Origin: Paenibacillus glycanilyticus
Lineage (GTDB): Bacteria > Bacillota > Bacilli > Paenibacillales > Paenibacillaceae
NCBI RefSeq assembly: GCF_023715145.1
Contig: NZ_JAMBNP010000005.1
Span: forward strand, 434,001-498,000
Length of the DNA: 64,000 nucleotides
Reading direction: 5' to 3'
The notes below the pieces were generated by a model, which saw nothing but the letters and a program-made list of their open reading frames with translations, was not told the DNA's origin and made no database searches. Both the position numbers and the translations under genes were made by a program. Positions within the stretch are counted from its first letter, which is position 1, and each line of letters begins with the position of its first letter. Positions 16,786-26,250 of this stretch are shown one piece after another.

Positions 16786-17973
16786 TTATTTCTGAGTCTT
16801 CAGCTCGAATTCCTCGCGAATGCGGGCAAGCAGGGCCGGATTGGCAACCACGTCATACGCGGTAGCGGCAAGCGTCTTGGCGGCGAAGATCATCCGGTCA
16901 AGTGCGCGCTCGGTCATTGCTGCATCACGGAATTCCACGGTATGGAGGAGGAAGCGTTCCTCGACGATCTTCACATAAGGATGAATAGCGGGACAACGAA
17001 CGGATACATTGCCCAGATCAAGAGAGCCGTGATCCTTGCCGGTCTCCACCTCTTCCGGTTTCACGCCCAAATCAATCAGATTGGCCGTAAAGCATTCGGA
17101 CAACGCCTCATTCGTAAGCAGCTCGTCATAGGAAAATTCATAGTTATTCATCTCCAGCCTGCAGCCGGTCTGAAGAGCGGCTCCTTCGGCGCAGCGGCGA
17201 ACCTTCTCGGCCAGCTCATTTGTGTAAGCACGCGAAGCGGAGCGCACATAAAACTGGGCGGATGCATAATCCGGGATAACGTTAGGGGCTTTGCCCCCGT
17301 TATCAATGATGCCATGGATGCGGGCATCGCTCCGGGTCTGCTGGCGGAGCGCATTTACGCTGTTGAACAGCTGCAGTACGGCATCCAGCGCGTTAATGCC
17401 TTCATATGGGCTTGCTGCCGCATGAGCCGGCTTGCCGAAATATTCGAACCGGATCGCGTCAAGCGCAAGCGAATCGCCGGACTTTTCGAAGGTATAATAC
17501 GGGTGGGCCATAAGAGCGAAGTCGCAGTCGTCGAACAACCCGGCTTCGGACATCGGCACCTTTGCGCCTTTTGTTTCCTCAGCAGGCGTGCCGTATACGC
17601 GGATAGTTCCGCCATAGGAATCAAGGACAGCCTTTAAGCCCACGGCTGCCGCAATCCCCATCGTACAGATCAGATGATGGCCGCAGGCATGTCCGATTTC
17701 GGGCAAGGCGTCATATTCGCACAGAAAGGCAACCGTTGGACCCGGTTTGCCGGTAGAATAAGTACCAATAAAAGCAGTCGGGATGCCAAGCGTTCCCCGT
17801 TCCACGGTGAAGCCCTGTCTTTCAAGCTCTTCGCAAAGCATGGCTGACGACTTGAATTCCTCGTGACCAAGCTCCGGGTTCGCGCCAATCGTCCTCGAGA
17901 TTTGTTTGAATGATTCCGCATGGGATTCGATTGCATGGAATATAAGCTGTTTGTTGCCGCTTGTCATGGACAA
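16786..17973 (-). CDS. M20-family metallopeptidase/amidohydrolase (ACY1L2/AbgB-like)
   Basis: The 395-residue cytoplasmic enzyme has the two-domain M20 plan. Metal ligands are in EYDALPEIGHACGHHL, in GTPAEETKGAK (catalytic and metal Glu), and in AHPY; the dimerisation lid starts at KPAHAAASPYEGINALDA. It resembles p-aminobenzoyl-glutamate hydrolase subunit B and the peptidase M20 domain-containing protein 2 group, which release amino acids from acyl or peptide conjugates. The exact substrate is open. The start is ATG 17973 with AGGAGG close upstream. Its promoter lies in the 85 bases before the AraC gene's end. Confidence 0.85.
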   Translation of the reverse strand: MSMTSGNKQLIFHAIESHAESFKQISRTIGANPELGHEEFKSSAMLCEELERQGFTVERGTLGIPTAFIGTYSTGKPGPTVAFLCEYDALPEIGHACGHHLICTMGIAAAVGLKAVLDSYGGTIRVYGTPAEETKGAKVPMSEAGLFDDCDFALMAHPYYTFEKSGDSLALDAIRFEYFGKPAHAAASPYEGINALDAVLQLFNSVNALRQQTRSDARIHGIIDNGGKAPNVIPDYASAQFYVRSASRAYTNELAEKVRRCAEGAALQTGCRLEMNNYEFSYDELLTNEALSECFTANLIDLGVKPEEVETGKDHGSLDLGNVSVRCPAIHPYVKIVEERFLLHTVEFRDAAMTERALDRMIFAAKTLAATAYDVVANPALLARIREEFELKTQK

Positions 17974-18058
17974 GCCTCCTTCTGTTAAAGCGTTATCCCA
18001 ACCATTATAACCGAAATGGCGATCTATTGCCTGTCGGAGCCGTCCCGGTTAAGCCGAT

Positions 18059-18886
18059 TTAATGAATACCGTGCAGCTTCTTGAACTGCTCCGGACTTAT
18101 CCCTTCCTGCTTCTTGAAGACGGTGCTGAAGTAGCTCGCGCTGTCGAAGCCAACCATCGCCGCGATTTCGTGCATCTTATGCTCCCTTCCGAGGAACATC
18201 AGCTCCTTGCTGCGGTTGATGCGTTCCCGGTTCACATATTCCATCGGACGCATGCCCATCAGCTGCTTGAACAGGCGGCACAAATACTGTGGGGTAACGC
18301 CTATGCGGGAAGACAAGTCCTGAATGGACATCACGCTGTCGATATGCTCTTCGATATAGCGGATAACCGGATGAAGCCTCGTGTAATACTGCTCCGCGGA
18401 TTGGGTGCTGACCTGAACAACCTTCATCAGATCCAGCAGGAACTGGTACGCAAGCTTTGAGCATTCGATTCCAAGGAACGGGAGCCCGGACTCCGCCATT
18501 GCGGAAATGCTCCGCAGATGGGAGACGATCATCTCGCTGTCGGTGACGGAATACAGCCCCGGTTCTTTAATGCCGGCCTGCGCAAGCAAATCCTTCGCCT
18601 GACTGCCGCCAAAGCTGATGAAGTAAACATCCCATGGCTCGCGCACAGCATAATAGCCGTGAGGTACGCCGGGGAACAGGCAAAAGCCTTGTCCGGCCTT
18701 CACCGTATACTTCTCTTCGCCAATCCAGAGCTCGCCTTCGCCGGCCGTTGCCTGCAGCCATTGATAATAGGGAAAGCCCTGCCGCCGGTCTATTGTCTCC
18801 TGGTTATTCCAGTGTCCGATTATGTCTACATAGAGGGGAAGCTTAAGATCGGAATCGGCCAGAATCGGAAATACCAATTTATCCAT
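18059..18886 (-). CDS. AraC-family regulator with cupin domain, divergent from beta-galactosidase
   Basis: In this 275-residue protein residues 40-120 form a cupin ligand domain (QATAGEGELWIGEEKYTVKAGQGFCLFPGVPHGY), and 170-272 hold two helix-turn-helix units (IQDLSSRIGVTPQYLCRLFKQ and EIAAMVGFDSASYFSTVFKKQEG). The G-FCLFPGVPHGY style is common in sugar-responsive Bacillales regulators. The GH42 gene starts 126 bases away on the opposite strand, making it the obvious target. The start ATG 18886 is followed by MDKLVFPIL. The inducer is presumably a galactoside or arabinogalactan fragment. Confidence 0.83.
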   Translation of the reverse strand: MDKLVFPILADSDLKLPLYVDIIGHWNNQETIDRRQGFPYYQWLQATAGEGELWIGEEKYTVKAGQGFCLFPGVPHGYYAVREPWDVYFISFGGSQAKDLLAQAGIKEPGLYSVTDSEMIVSHLRSISAMAESGLPFLGIECSKLAYQFLLDLMKVVQVSTQSAEQYYTRLHPVIRYIEEHIDSVMSIQDLSSRIGVTPQYLCRLFKQLMGMRPMEYVNRERINRSKELMFLGREHKMHEIAAMVGFDSASYFSTVFKKQEGISPEQFKKLHGIH

Positions 18887-18943
18887 AATGGAGCCACTTC
18901 CAGTTTCATATTTTAAAAGTGATGTGAATATAATGTGATTTTA

Positions 18944-18981
18944 TTGGATTTGAAAGCGTATTACAATATTAATATCGTAAT
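18944..18981 (+). promoter_or_regulatory. Promoter with overlapping palindromic operator for the GH42 gene
   Basis: TTGGAT (18944-18949) and TATTAA (18967-18972) are 17 bases apart. A 22-base near-perfect palindrome (18960-18981; arms ATTAC/GTAAT and ATATT/AATAT, one mismatched pair) is centred on the -10. An operator there would normally block polymerase, so a repressor is likely, possibly besides AraC activation. Confidence 0.55.
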
Positions 18982-19012
18982 AGACATATCATTCGTATGG
19001 AGGTTAATAGCA

Positions 19013-21088
19013 ATGACTTTGAAATTCCCGCCACTCAGCAAGAAATTCCCTCAGATGCTCCACGGAGCGGATTACAATCCTGATCAATGGCTAGATTATC
19101 CTCACGTTTTGGAGGAAGATATCCGTCTGATGAAGCTGTCGAGCAGCAACGTGATGTCCGTCGGTATTTTCTCCTGGGCGGCTTATGAGCCTGAAGAAGG
19201 CGTATATACGTTTGAATGGATGGACCAGCTGCTTGACCGTTTTGCAGCGAACGGGATCTATGCTTTGCTGGCAACGCCAAGCGGCGCAAGACCGGCCTGG
19301 ATGTCGCTGAAATATCCGGAGGTTCTGCGCGTAGAAGAGAACGGCATCCGCAACCTGCATGGCGCCCGCCATAACCATTGCTTCTCCTCTCCGGTATACC
19401 GCGAGAAGGTGCAGGAGATCAACCGCAAGCTGGCCGAGCGTTATTCGGATCATCCGGCCGTCATTGGCTGGCATATTTCCAATGAGTTAAACGGGGAGTG
19501 TCATTGCAACTTCTGCACAGAAGCATTCCGGGGATGGCTGGAGAAGCGTTACGGCACTATTGAAGCATTAAACAATGCCTGGTGGACATCGTTCTGGGCT
19601 CATAAATATACAAGCTTCAGCCAAATCGAAACGCCAACCTACCGCGGCGAAAAAGCCGTTCACGGCATGAATGTGGACTGGAAGCGTTTCGTCACGGATC
19701 AGACCGTGGATTGGTGCCGTCATGAAATGGAGCCGCTGCGCGAGATTAATCCGGAGCTGCCGATTACGACAAACTTCATGCTGGATTTTGAACCGCTCAA
19801 CTACTGGAAATTCGTTGATCTTCTCGATATGATCTCGTGGGATGCGTATCCGACCTGGCATGACGCGAAGGATCAAAGCGAGCTTGCGGCCTGGATCGGC
19901 TTCAATCATGACGTATTCCGCTCCCTCAAAGGCGGCAAGCCGTTTATGCTGATGGAGAGCACGCCAAGCATGACGAATTGGCAGCCGGTCAGCAAGCTGA
20001 AGAAGCCGGGCATGCATTTGCTTGCTTCCTTGCAGGCGGTTGCGCACGGTTCGGATACGGTTCAATATTTCCAATGGCGCAAAAGCCGCGGTTCGAGCGA
20101 GAAGCTGCACGGCGCCGTAGTTGACCATGTCGGTCATGAGCATACGCGCGTATTCAAGGATGTTACGGACGTCGGCCAAGCGCTTGAACAGCTGCAGGAC
20201 GTAGTGGGAACATCCGTGAAGCCGCAAGTAGCGCTCATTAATGACTGGGAGAACCGCTGGGCCGTGAAGGATTCGCAAGGTCCCCGCAACTGCGGCATCC
20301 ATTACGAAGAGACGCTCAAGCGTCATTACCGTCCGTTCTGGGATATGGGCGTGCCTGTTGATATTATCGATTCGGAATGCGCATTTGACTCGTACAAGCT
20401 GCTGATTGCTCCTATGCTGTACATGGTGCGTCCGGGTGTCGGCGAGCGGATTGAAGAGTTTGTGCGTAACGGCGGAACATTCGTAGCGACGTACTGGTCC
20501 GGAATCGTGAACGAGAGCGACCTTTGCTTCCTCGAGGGCTTCCCGGGACCGCTGCGCAAGACGCTAGGCATCTGGTCGGAGGAGATCGATTCGCTGCATG
20601 ACGGCGAGACGAACCGCGTTGTAATGTCGGCAGGCAACAAGCTGGGGCTTCAAGGCGAGTACGAGGCGTATGAGCTGTGCGATCTGATCCACCTTGAAGG
20701 CGCGGAAGCGCTGGCGGTTTATGGCGATGACTTCTACGCAGGCCGTCCGGCACTGACGGTGAATCAGCTTGGCGAGGGTAAAGCCTATTATGTAGCCTCC
20801 CGTAACAAGGCGCAGTTCTTCACGGACTTCTTCAAGAAGCTGATCGAGCAAGAAGGGCTGAAGCGCGTTGTTGAGACGGAGCTTCCGCAAGGCGTGACGG
20901 CGCAATTGCGCTCTGACGGCGAAACCGACTACGTATTCGTTATGAACTTCAGCGAGACCAAGCAGCAGGTGAAGCTTGACGAGCAGGAGTACGAGGATGT
21001 CCTTGCCGGAGGCAAAGTAGGAAATGAGCTTGAGCTTCCGCTGCATGGCGCACGTATTCTCAAAAGAAAAGCGAGCTTCCATTCCTAA
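19013..21088 (+). CDS. Glycoside hydrolase family 42 beta-galactosidase
   Basis: This 691-residue enzyme has no signal peptide. Its TIM barrel starts at MLHGADYNPDQW. The catalytic acid is E158 in ISNELNG and the nucleophile E315 in LMESTPS. Cysteines C123, C163, C165 and C168 match the zinc site of GH42 trimers. The middle domain (about 400-620: YKLLIAPMLYMVRPGV, FVRNGGTFVATYWSG) is the trimerisation fold, and a C-terminal beta domain follows. It cleaves terminal beta-galactose from oligosaccharides. I set the start at ATG 19013 because GGAGG lies 9 bases upstream; an upstream in-frame TTG overlaps the promoter. It is controlled with the divergent AraC gene. Confidence 0.9.
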   Translation: MTLKFPPLSKKFPQMLHGADYNPDQWLDYPHVLEEDIRLMKLSSSNVMSVGIFSWAAYEPEEGVYTFEWMDQLLDRFAANGIYALLATPSGARPAWMSLKYPEVLRVEENGIRNLHGARHNHCFSSPVYREKVQEINRKLAERYSDHPAVIGWHISNELNGECHCNFCTEAFRGWLEKRYGTIEALNNAWWTSFWAHKYTSFSQIETPTYRGEKAVHGMNVDWKRFVTDQTVDWCRHEMEPLREINPELPITTNFMLDFEPLNYWKFVDLLDMISWDAYPTWHDAKDQSELAAWIGFNHDVFRSLKGGKPFMLMESTPSMTNWQPVSKLKKPGMHLLASLQAVAHGSDTVQYFQWRKSRGSSEKLHGAVVDHVGHEHTRVFKDVTDVGQALEQLQDVVGTSVKPQVALINDWENRWAVKDSQGPRNCGIHYEETLKRHYRPFWDMGVPVDIIDSECAFDSYKLLIAPMLYMVRPGVGERIEEFVRNGGTFVATYWSGIVNESDLCFLEGFPGPLRKTLGIWSEEIDSLHDGETNRVVMSAGNKLGLQGEYEAYELCDLIHLEGAEALAVYGDDFYAGRPALTVNQLGEGKAYYVASRNKAQFFTDFFKKLIEQEGLKRVVETELPQGVTAQLRSDGETDYVFVMNFSETKQQVKLDEQEYEDVLAGGKVGNELELPLHGARILKRKASFHS

Positions 21089-21113
21089 GCCGGCTGGCCT
21101 GGATGATTAACGA

Positions 21114-21142
21114 TTGACATTTAATGCGCCTTTCTCTATACT
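21114..21142 (+). promoter_or_regulatory. Sigma-A promoter of the tyrS T-box transcript
   Basis: A perfect TTGACA (21114-21119) and TATACT (21137-21142) are separated by 17 bases. Confidence 0.8.
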
Positions 21143-21149
21143 TTCTGTA

Positions 21150-21412
21150 ACTTGATATCCTATATGCGGCGAACGAGCGCAGTAGCGGATTAATCCCTGT
21201 TCTAGAAAGCCGGGGGGCGATGGAACCCGGCACACATTAATTCCGCGAAGTACACTCTGGAGCATCCCGGGTAATGCCGGGCGGAAGCGGCGAACGATAT
21301 CTCGTCCGAAAGCGGTATGACGTTTGCCTGCGCAAGGCGGCTTCATGCAAGTTGGGTGGTACCACGGTAAATAAATCGTCCCTATGTCTATATAGACTAG
21401 GGGCGTTTTTTT
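21150..21412 (+). promoter_or_regulatory. Tyrosine-specific T-box riboswitch leader of tyrS
   Basis: The T-box core GGGTGGTACCACGG (21354-21367) pairs with the uncharged tRNA end. A terminator follows: CGTCCCTA-GTCTA with TAGAC-TAGGGGCG (21377-21405) and seven Ts. In the upstream stem region a TAC triplet at 21251-21253 fits a tyrosine specifier codon. When uncharged tRNA-Tyr binds, the antiterminator forms and tyrS is transcribed. The specifier position was assigned by eye; the T-box and terminator are unambiguous. Confidence 0.9.
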
Positions 21413-21446
21413 GTTTTTTATCACCATTACAAAGGAGAGTTAACCA

Positions 21447-22706
21447 ATGAACATTATTGACGAGCTGGAATGGCGCGACGCCATTAATCAGCAAACCGAC
21501 GCAGACGGACTGCGGGCTTTGACAAACGAGAAGGCCGTTTCGCTCTATTGCGGAGTGGATCCGACGGGAGACAGCATGCATATCGGCCACTTGATCCCAT
21601 TCATGGTGCTCAAGAGATTCCAGCTGGCCGGCCACCGTCCGGTCATTCTGATCGGCGGCGCGACGGGTACGATCGGCGACCCAAGCGGCCGCACATCCGA
21701 GCGTTCCTTGCAGACGCTGGAACAGATCCAAGCCAACGTCGATGCGTTATCCGCGCAGCTTGGCAAGCTCTTCCTTACGGAAGGCGACAATAATTTCCGG
21801 ATGGTCAACAACTACGACTGGACCCATAAGATCAACGTCATCGAGTTCTTGCGCGACTACGGCAAAAACTTCAGCATCAACACGATGCTGGCGAAGGACG
21901 TCGTATCGAGCCGTCTCGAGAGCGGGATTTCGTTTACGGAGTTCTCGTACCAAATCCTGCAGTCGCTCGACTTCTTGCATCTGTTCCGGGAAGAAGACGT
22001 GCAGCTGCAGATCGGGGGCTCCGACCAATGGGGCAACATAACGAGCGGCCTTGACCTGATCCGCAAGAAGGAAGGCAGCGAATCGAAGGCGTTTGGCCTT
22101 ACCATTCCGCTCATGCTGAAGGCTGACGGCACGAAGTTCGGCAAGTCGGCGGGCGGCGCGATCTGGCTGGATCCGGAGAAAACAACGCCTTACGAGTTCT
22201 ACCAGTTCTGGGCCAATACGGACGACCGCGACGTCGTCAAATACTTGAAATACTTCACGTTCCTCTCGAAGGAAGAGATTGAAGGTCTGGCCGAGAAAGT
22301 GGCTACGGAGCCGCATAAACGCGAAGCTCAGAAGAAGCTTGCCGAGGAGATGACGCGCTTCGTCCACAGCGAAGAGCTGCTGCAGCAAGCGCTTCGCATT
22401 ACGGCCGCGTTGTTCAGCGGCGACATCAAGTCGCTTAGCGCGGACGAGATCGAGCAGGGCTTCAAGGAAATGCCGACATACGAGTCCGCGCGCGATGCGA
22501 AGAACATCGTCGATTGGCTTGTTGATCTTGGCATCGAGCCTTCCAAGCGTCAAGCGAGAGAGGATATCACAAACGGTGCAATCTCCATGAACGGCGAGCG
22601 CGTAACCGACCTGACGCTCGAGGTGTCCACGGAACACGCAATCGGCGGGCGCTTCATCATTATCCGCAAGGGCAAGAAAAACTACAGCTTGGTGAAAATG
22701 GCCTAG
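21447..22706 (+). CDS. tyrS: Tyrosyl-tRNA synthetase
   Basis: This 419-residue class I synthetase charges tRNA-Tyr. The HIGH motif is at 45-48 (SMHIGHLIP), the KMSKS-equivalent is KFGKS in DGTKFGKSAGG, the tyrosine pocket shows CGVDPTGD and SYQILQSLDF, and an S4 RNA-binding domain closes the protein (PSKRQAREDITNGAISMNGE). The length is standard. The start ATG 21447 has AAAGGAG 10 bases upstream. It is a single-gene transcript between its T-box leader and a strong terminator. Confidence 0.95.
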   Translation: MNIIDELEWRDAINQQTDADGLRALTNEKAVSLYCGVDPTGDSMHIGHLIPFMVLKRFQLAGHRPVILIGGATGTIGDPSGRTSERSLQTLEQIQANVDALSAQLGKLFLTEGDNNFRMVNNYDWTHKINVIEFLRDYGKNFSINTMLAKDVVSSRLESGISFTEFSYQILQSLDFLHLFREEDVQLQIGGSDQWGNITSGLDLIRKKEGSESKAFGLTIPLMLKADGTKFGKSAGGAIWLDPEKTTPYEFYQFWANTDDRDVVKYLKYFTFLSKEEIEGLAEKVATEPHKREAQKKLAEEMTRFVHSEELLQQALRITAALFSGDIKSLSADEIEQGFKEMPTYESARDAKNIVDWLVDLGIEPSKRQAREDITNGAISMNGERVTDLTLEVSTEHAIGGRFIIIRKGKKNYSLVKMA

Positions 22707-22715
22707 GCAAATTCG

Positions 22716-22762
22716 ACGCCTCTGCTTCTATTCCGTTTCCGGATGAGGCAGAGGCGTTTTTA
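22716..22762 (+). terminator. Terminator after tyrS
   Basis: CGCCTCTGC pairs with GCAGAGGCG around a long loop and runs into TTTTTATTTT. Confidence 0.75.
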
Positions 22763-22863
22763 TTTTCATGAGCGCGATATGTGCAGCAACAGGCATGTCA
22801 GACCTGCTTGTCCACATAGAATGAGAATAAGGCAGGGGTGAATTCTGGAGATGGGGTGTGAAC

Positions 22864-23475
22864 ATGCTTCGCAATTATAAAGGATTTATTATCGGCTTAG
22901 TAATGGGTGGGCTGCTCATGACGGCTTTGCCGTCGATGGCGGCTACGAATGAAACGGTTAAGGGGAGCAAAACAACCTATTCGTTGACGGAAGCGGGTTA
23001 TCCGATTGAAGTAAATGGCGCAGTCTATGCAGGCCAGGGACTGCCTGTCCTAAATTATAAAGGGAACACCTATGTGCCGCTCCGGGCGATTGGGGATATG
23101 CTTGGCGCTTCCGTAGCCTGGAATGACAGGCTGGGGAAGGTTGTCATTCGATCTGAAGCAGCGCCGGCTCCATGCAATACGGCGTTCTGCGAGGTGAGCG
23201 TCAGCGGCTCGGGTGGTCATTATACCGTGTCCGGAAAGGGAAGAGTGTTCGAGGCGGTTATGCAATACGCGGTGGAGGACGGGCACGATTATGTGCTCGA
23301 AGGCCATCAAATGCTGGATGAAGGGGCGCCAGCTTGGTCGGCGTTTTCACTGGACATCAAGATACCGCCAGAGAAGCTTCCTTCGAACGGAACGCTGACG
23401 CTCGAGCTGTTCGAATACAGCGCGAAGGACGGTTCGCGCATTAACGTGTTAAGCATTCCTCTGGAAACGTTCTAG
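22864..23475 (+). CDS. Secreted stalk-domain plus Gmad2 immunoglobulin-like protein
   Basis: The protein has about 203 residues. Residues 1-26 are a signal peptide ending near PSMAA. Residues about 35-95 form a copper-amine-oxidase-N-type stalk domain (VNGAVYAGQGLPVLNYKGNTYVPLRAIGDMLGASVAWND), a common Paenibacillus cell-envelope module. Residues about 115-200 resemble the Gmad2 domain of spore-germination-related proteins (FEAVMQYAVEDGHDY, LPSNGTLTLELFEYSAKDGS). It is an exported protein, probably at the cell or spore surface, with no enzymatic motif. The start could be GTG 22858 or ATG 22864; GGAGATGGGG precedes both. Confidence 0.75.
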   Translation: MLRNYKGFIIGLVMGGLLMTALPSMAATNETVKGSKTTYSLTEAGYPIEVNGAVYAGQGLPVLNYKGNTYVPLRAIGDMLGASVAWNDRLGKVVIRSEAAPAPCNTAFCEVSVSGSGGHYTVSGKGRVFEAVMQYAVEDGHDYVLEGHQMLDEGAPAWSAFSLDIKIPPEKLPSNGTLTLELFEYSAKDGSRINVLSIPLETF

Positions 23476-23521
23476 CCAGATCGCGTGAATAAACGTGCCG
23501 CTTCGGCGGTTCACACTGAAA

Positions 23522-23567
23522 CTGCAGGCATAAGCGCATCATGCGTTTATGTCCGCGGTTTTTTTGC
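23522..23567 (+). terminator. Terminator after the stalk-domain gene
   Basis: CATAA-CGCAT pairs with ATGCG-TTATG inside flanking GC pairs, followed by a run of seven Ts. Confidence 0.65.
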
Positions 23568-24004
23568 CGTAAACGTCCAAAATCTTGATGCTTCCGCCCT
23601 AAATCGATGCTGGTGCTTATGGAGTCTATAGACATTTGTCAGAATGACTAGCGGAAGCGGCAAGCGGGTATCGGCCGGTCAAGCTGCATATTAGCGAATT
23701 CCGCAAATAAAATTCTCAGCCATATCGGATATGGAATGTCGTACTATTAGATATATTAAATAAGTCGATAAATGGCATTGAACCGGGAGCTTTGCACCAA
23801 ATATAGCGAAAATTCTCGAAAATTAGGTCCAATATATGTCTTGATTTTGTCGAAAAGTTAGTATAACTCGTTATAAATGAAATATTGATTATATCTAATA
23901 TTTATATTAAGATGTGGGCAAGAACTCATCGCACTCATCATGACGTTAGAAGAAATCGTCACACTCAAATGCCTGACTAAAAGTGGGGCAGTTAAGGAGG
24001 AAGC
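23568..24004. other. Non-coding AT-rich stretch upstream of the GH-A-like gene
   Basis: I see no gene in these 437 bases. The right part (23750-23910) is very AT-rich, with several TATA-like strings and weak -35 candidates (TTGATT at 23841 and 23885), none at ideal spacing. The promoter of the gene at 24005 must lie here. A short GAAATCGTCAC string near 23950 has no clear partner. Confidence 0.4.
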
Positions 24005-26200
24005 ATGGGAATGGTCAAGAATCAAAAGCGGGCAGAATGGACGGGCTTTCAGGAATCTCGTCCTTACGGGCCAAAGTATGATCTTCGAACCGATTTCGTA
24101 ATGGTGTACGGGTTATCGAATCAATTGGAGGAACGCATCGAAGGCTGGAGGAAAGCAGGCTACACGATTCATCTCATGACCGGTGTCTCCTGGGGCGAAT
24201 ATCAGGATTATCTTTACGAAAAATTCGACGGCAGGAATCATTGGGACGAAGCTCAAATGGACCGGTTCGGCAACTATATTCAGCACGGCAAAGACGTGCC
24301 GTATATGGATCCAACAATCGCTTTCTCCGAGTATCTGGCAACTTATATCAAGAAAGCGATCGACTGCGGCGTGGAAGCCATTCATCTGGAGGAACCGGAA
24401 TATTGGGCGCAGTCCGGCTATTCGGAGGCGTTCAAGCGAGAGTGGCTGACCTATTACGGGGAGACCTGGACGGCCCCCCACCTCTCGCCGGATGCGCAAT
24501 ACCGGGCTTCAAAGCTTAAGGCTTACCTGTATTACCGGGCGCTTGACCGGCTATGCGCGCAGATGAAGGAATATGCGCTTGTGACGTATGGGCGCGAGGT
24601 GCGTTTCTACGTTCCTACTCACAGCTTGATTAACTACACGCAGTGGCGCATTATCAGTCCGGAAGCTTTGCTTGTGTCGATGCCATCCTGCGACGGGTTC
24701 ATCGCGCAGATTTGGACGGGTACGGCGAGAACGCCAAATGTATATCGGGGTATCCGGCGGGAGCGCACCTTCGAGACGGCCTTCCTGGAATACGGCGTTA
24801 TGCAGGAGCTGACCCGAGGCACGGGCAGAGACATGTGGTTCCTGCATGACCCAATTGAAGACAACCCCCGCTATAGCTGGAGCGATTACCGCTATAACTA
24901 CCGGGCTACCGTTGTGGCTTCCCTGCTTCATCCCGGCGTATCGAAATTCGAGGTATGTCCTTGGCCATGGCGTGTATTCACATTGGGGTACCCAACGGAA
25001 GACGGCAAAGGGAAAGAAGGAATTCCGGCCAGCTACAAGACCGTTCTCCTTACGGTCATGAACGTGCTTCGGGATCTTCATCACCATGAGGAAGTTGTGC
25101 AGGATGATGTCTATACGAGAGGAATCGGTCTGCTTCTATCCAACTCGGCCATGTACCAGCGGGGCGATGTTGTGCCGGGAGAGACGGAACCTTCGGACGG
25201 CAAAAAAGCGGATGGGGTGACGACATCGGATATGCTGTCTCCCGAGAAGCAAGAGCTTCTCGATTTCTCGGCGTTTTATGGTCTGGCGCTGCCGCTTGTG
25301 AAGCACGGCATTCCGCTTCGTCCGGTACAGCTGGACAATGCATTGACCTTCCCCGGGTATCTGGATGACTACAAGGTTCTGCTGCTCAGCTATGAGTTCA
25401 TGAAGCCGGAGCATGCAGGACTTCATCCGACCTTGGCGGGATGGGTCAGAGACGGCGGCGTGCTTGTCTATGTCGGCGACGGCTCCGATGACTTCCATGG
25501 CGTGCGGGAGTGGTGGAACCGGGAAGGCAGCCGGCGGATCTACGATCGTCCGGACCAGCATTTGTTCGAGACGCTGGGGCTCAACGCGAATCAGGAGGAC
25601 GGCGAGTACGCTTTAGGCGAAGGATTCGTTATCGTGCGCCGCGTGCATCCTGCCGCCCTATCGCGTACTAGCGATGGCGCGGGCGCGGTTCGTGACAGCG
25701 TGCGGCTGGCGCTGAAGCTCAGAGGCGAGGCGGAAGCATACCGCGAAAGCGGAATGCTTCGAATCAAGCGCGGGCCTTATGTCATTGCGCAAGCGCTGGA
25801 TGAGACGGATGAATCGCTCCTCGAGGGGAATCGGTTCGAGGGAACGTTTATCGACCTGTTCGAGCATGACCTCCCGGTTGTGAACCGCATAGAATTGAAG
25901 CCGGGAGACAATTGCTTGTTATACGATCTGAAATCCGCCGAGGCAAACGGCATAGCGAAGGTTCTCGTCAGCTCCTCGCGCATCGAAGACGAGGCGGCGA
26001 ACGCTAAATCGATCACGTTCCGTTCGGAGAGCCCGTCGGATATGACCGTCAGCACGCGCATTCGCGTATCCTCCGCTCCGGCGCTCGTTACTGCGGATGG
26101 CCTGAAGGCCGATCATGCCTATGACGAAGCATCGGGAACGCTGCTTGTCCAGCATCCGGGCAAGCCGGAAGGCGTTCTGATTGAAGTAGCCTGGAAATAA
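24005..26200 (+). CDS. Large GH-A-clan-like protein of unknown specificity
   Basis: This is a 731-residue cytoplasmic protein with no signal peptide. The first 370 residues read like a TIM barrel (TDFVMVYGLSNQLEERI, VEAIHLEEPEYWAQ, VRFYVPTHSLINYT, KFEVCPWPWRVFTLGYP); EEPE at about 127-130 is a possible acid/base pair. Residues about 440-520 resemble a beta-galactosidase trimerisation-type domain (DDYKVLLLSYEFMKPEH, WVRDGGVLVYVGDGSDDF), and the rest is beta-rich. The plan is like GH42 but the sequence motifs differ, so I do not name the activity. The start is ATG 24005 or 24011, with AAGGAGGAAGC before it; the second has better spacing. Confidence 0.55.
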   Translation: MGMVKNQKRAEWTGFQESRPYGPKYDLRTDFVMVYGLSNQLEERIEGWRKAGYTIHLMTGVSWGEYQDYLYEKFDGRNHWDEAQMDRFGNYIQHGKDVPYMDPTIAFSEYLATYIKKAIDCGVEAIHLEEPEYWAQSGYSEAFKREWLTYYGETWTAPHLSPDAQYRASKLKAYLYYRALDRLCAQMKEYALVTYGREVRFYVPTHSLINYTQWRIISPEALLVSMPSCDGFIAQIWTGTARTPNVYRGIRRERTFETAFLEYGVMQELTRGTGRDMWFLHDPIEDNPRYSWSDYRYNYRATVVASLLHPGVSKFEVCPWPWRVFTLGYPTEDGKGKEGIPASYKTVLLTVMNVLRDLHHHEEVVQDDVYTRGIGLLLSNSAMYQRGDVVPGETEPSDGKKADGVTTSDMLSPEKQELLDFSAFYGLALPLVKHGIPLRPVQLDNALTFPGYLDDYKVLLLSYEFMKPEHAGLHPTLAGWVRDGGVLVYVGDGSDDFHGVREWWNREGSRRIYDRPDQHLFETLGLNANQEDGEYALGEGFVIVRRVHPAALSRTSDGAGAVRDSVRLALKLRGEAEAYRESGMLRIKRGPYVIAQALDETDESLLEGNRFEGTFIDLFEHDLPVVNRIELKPGDNCLLYDLKSAEANGIAKVLVSSSRIEDEAANAKSITFRSESPSDMTVSTRIRVSSAPALVTADGLKADHAYDEASGTLLVQHPGKPEGVLIEVAWK

Positions 26201-26219
26201 ATAATCACTTTTGCGAAGA

Positions 26220-26250
26220 AGAGCGGTGCATGCTTGCATCGTTCTTTTTT
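26220..26250 (+). terminator. Terminator after the GH-A-like gene
   Basis: AGAGCGGTGCA pairs over its whole length (with two G-T pairs) with TGCATCGTTCT and is followed by a T-run. Confidence 0.7.
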
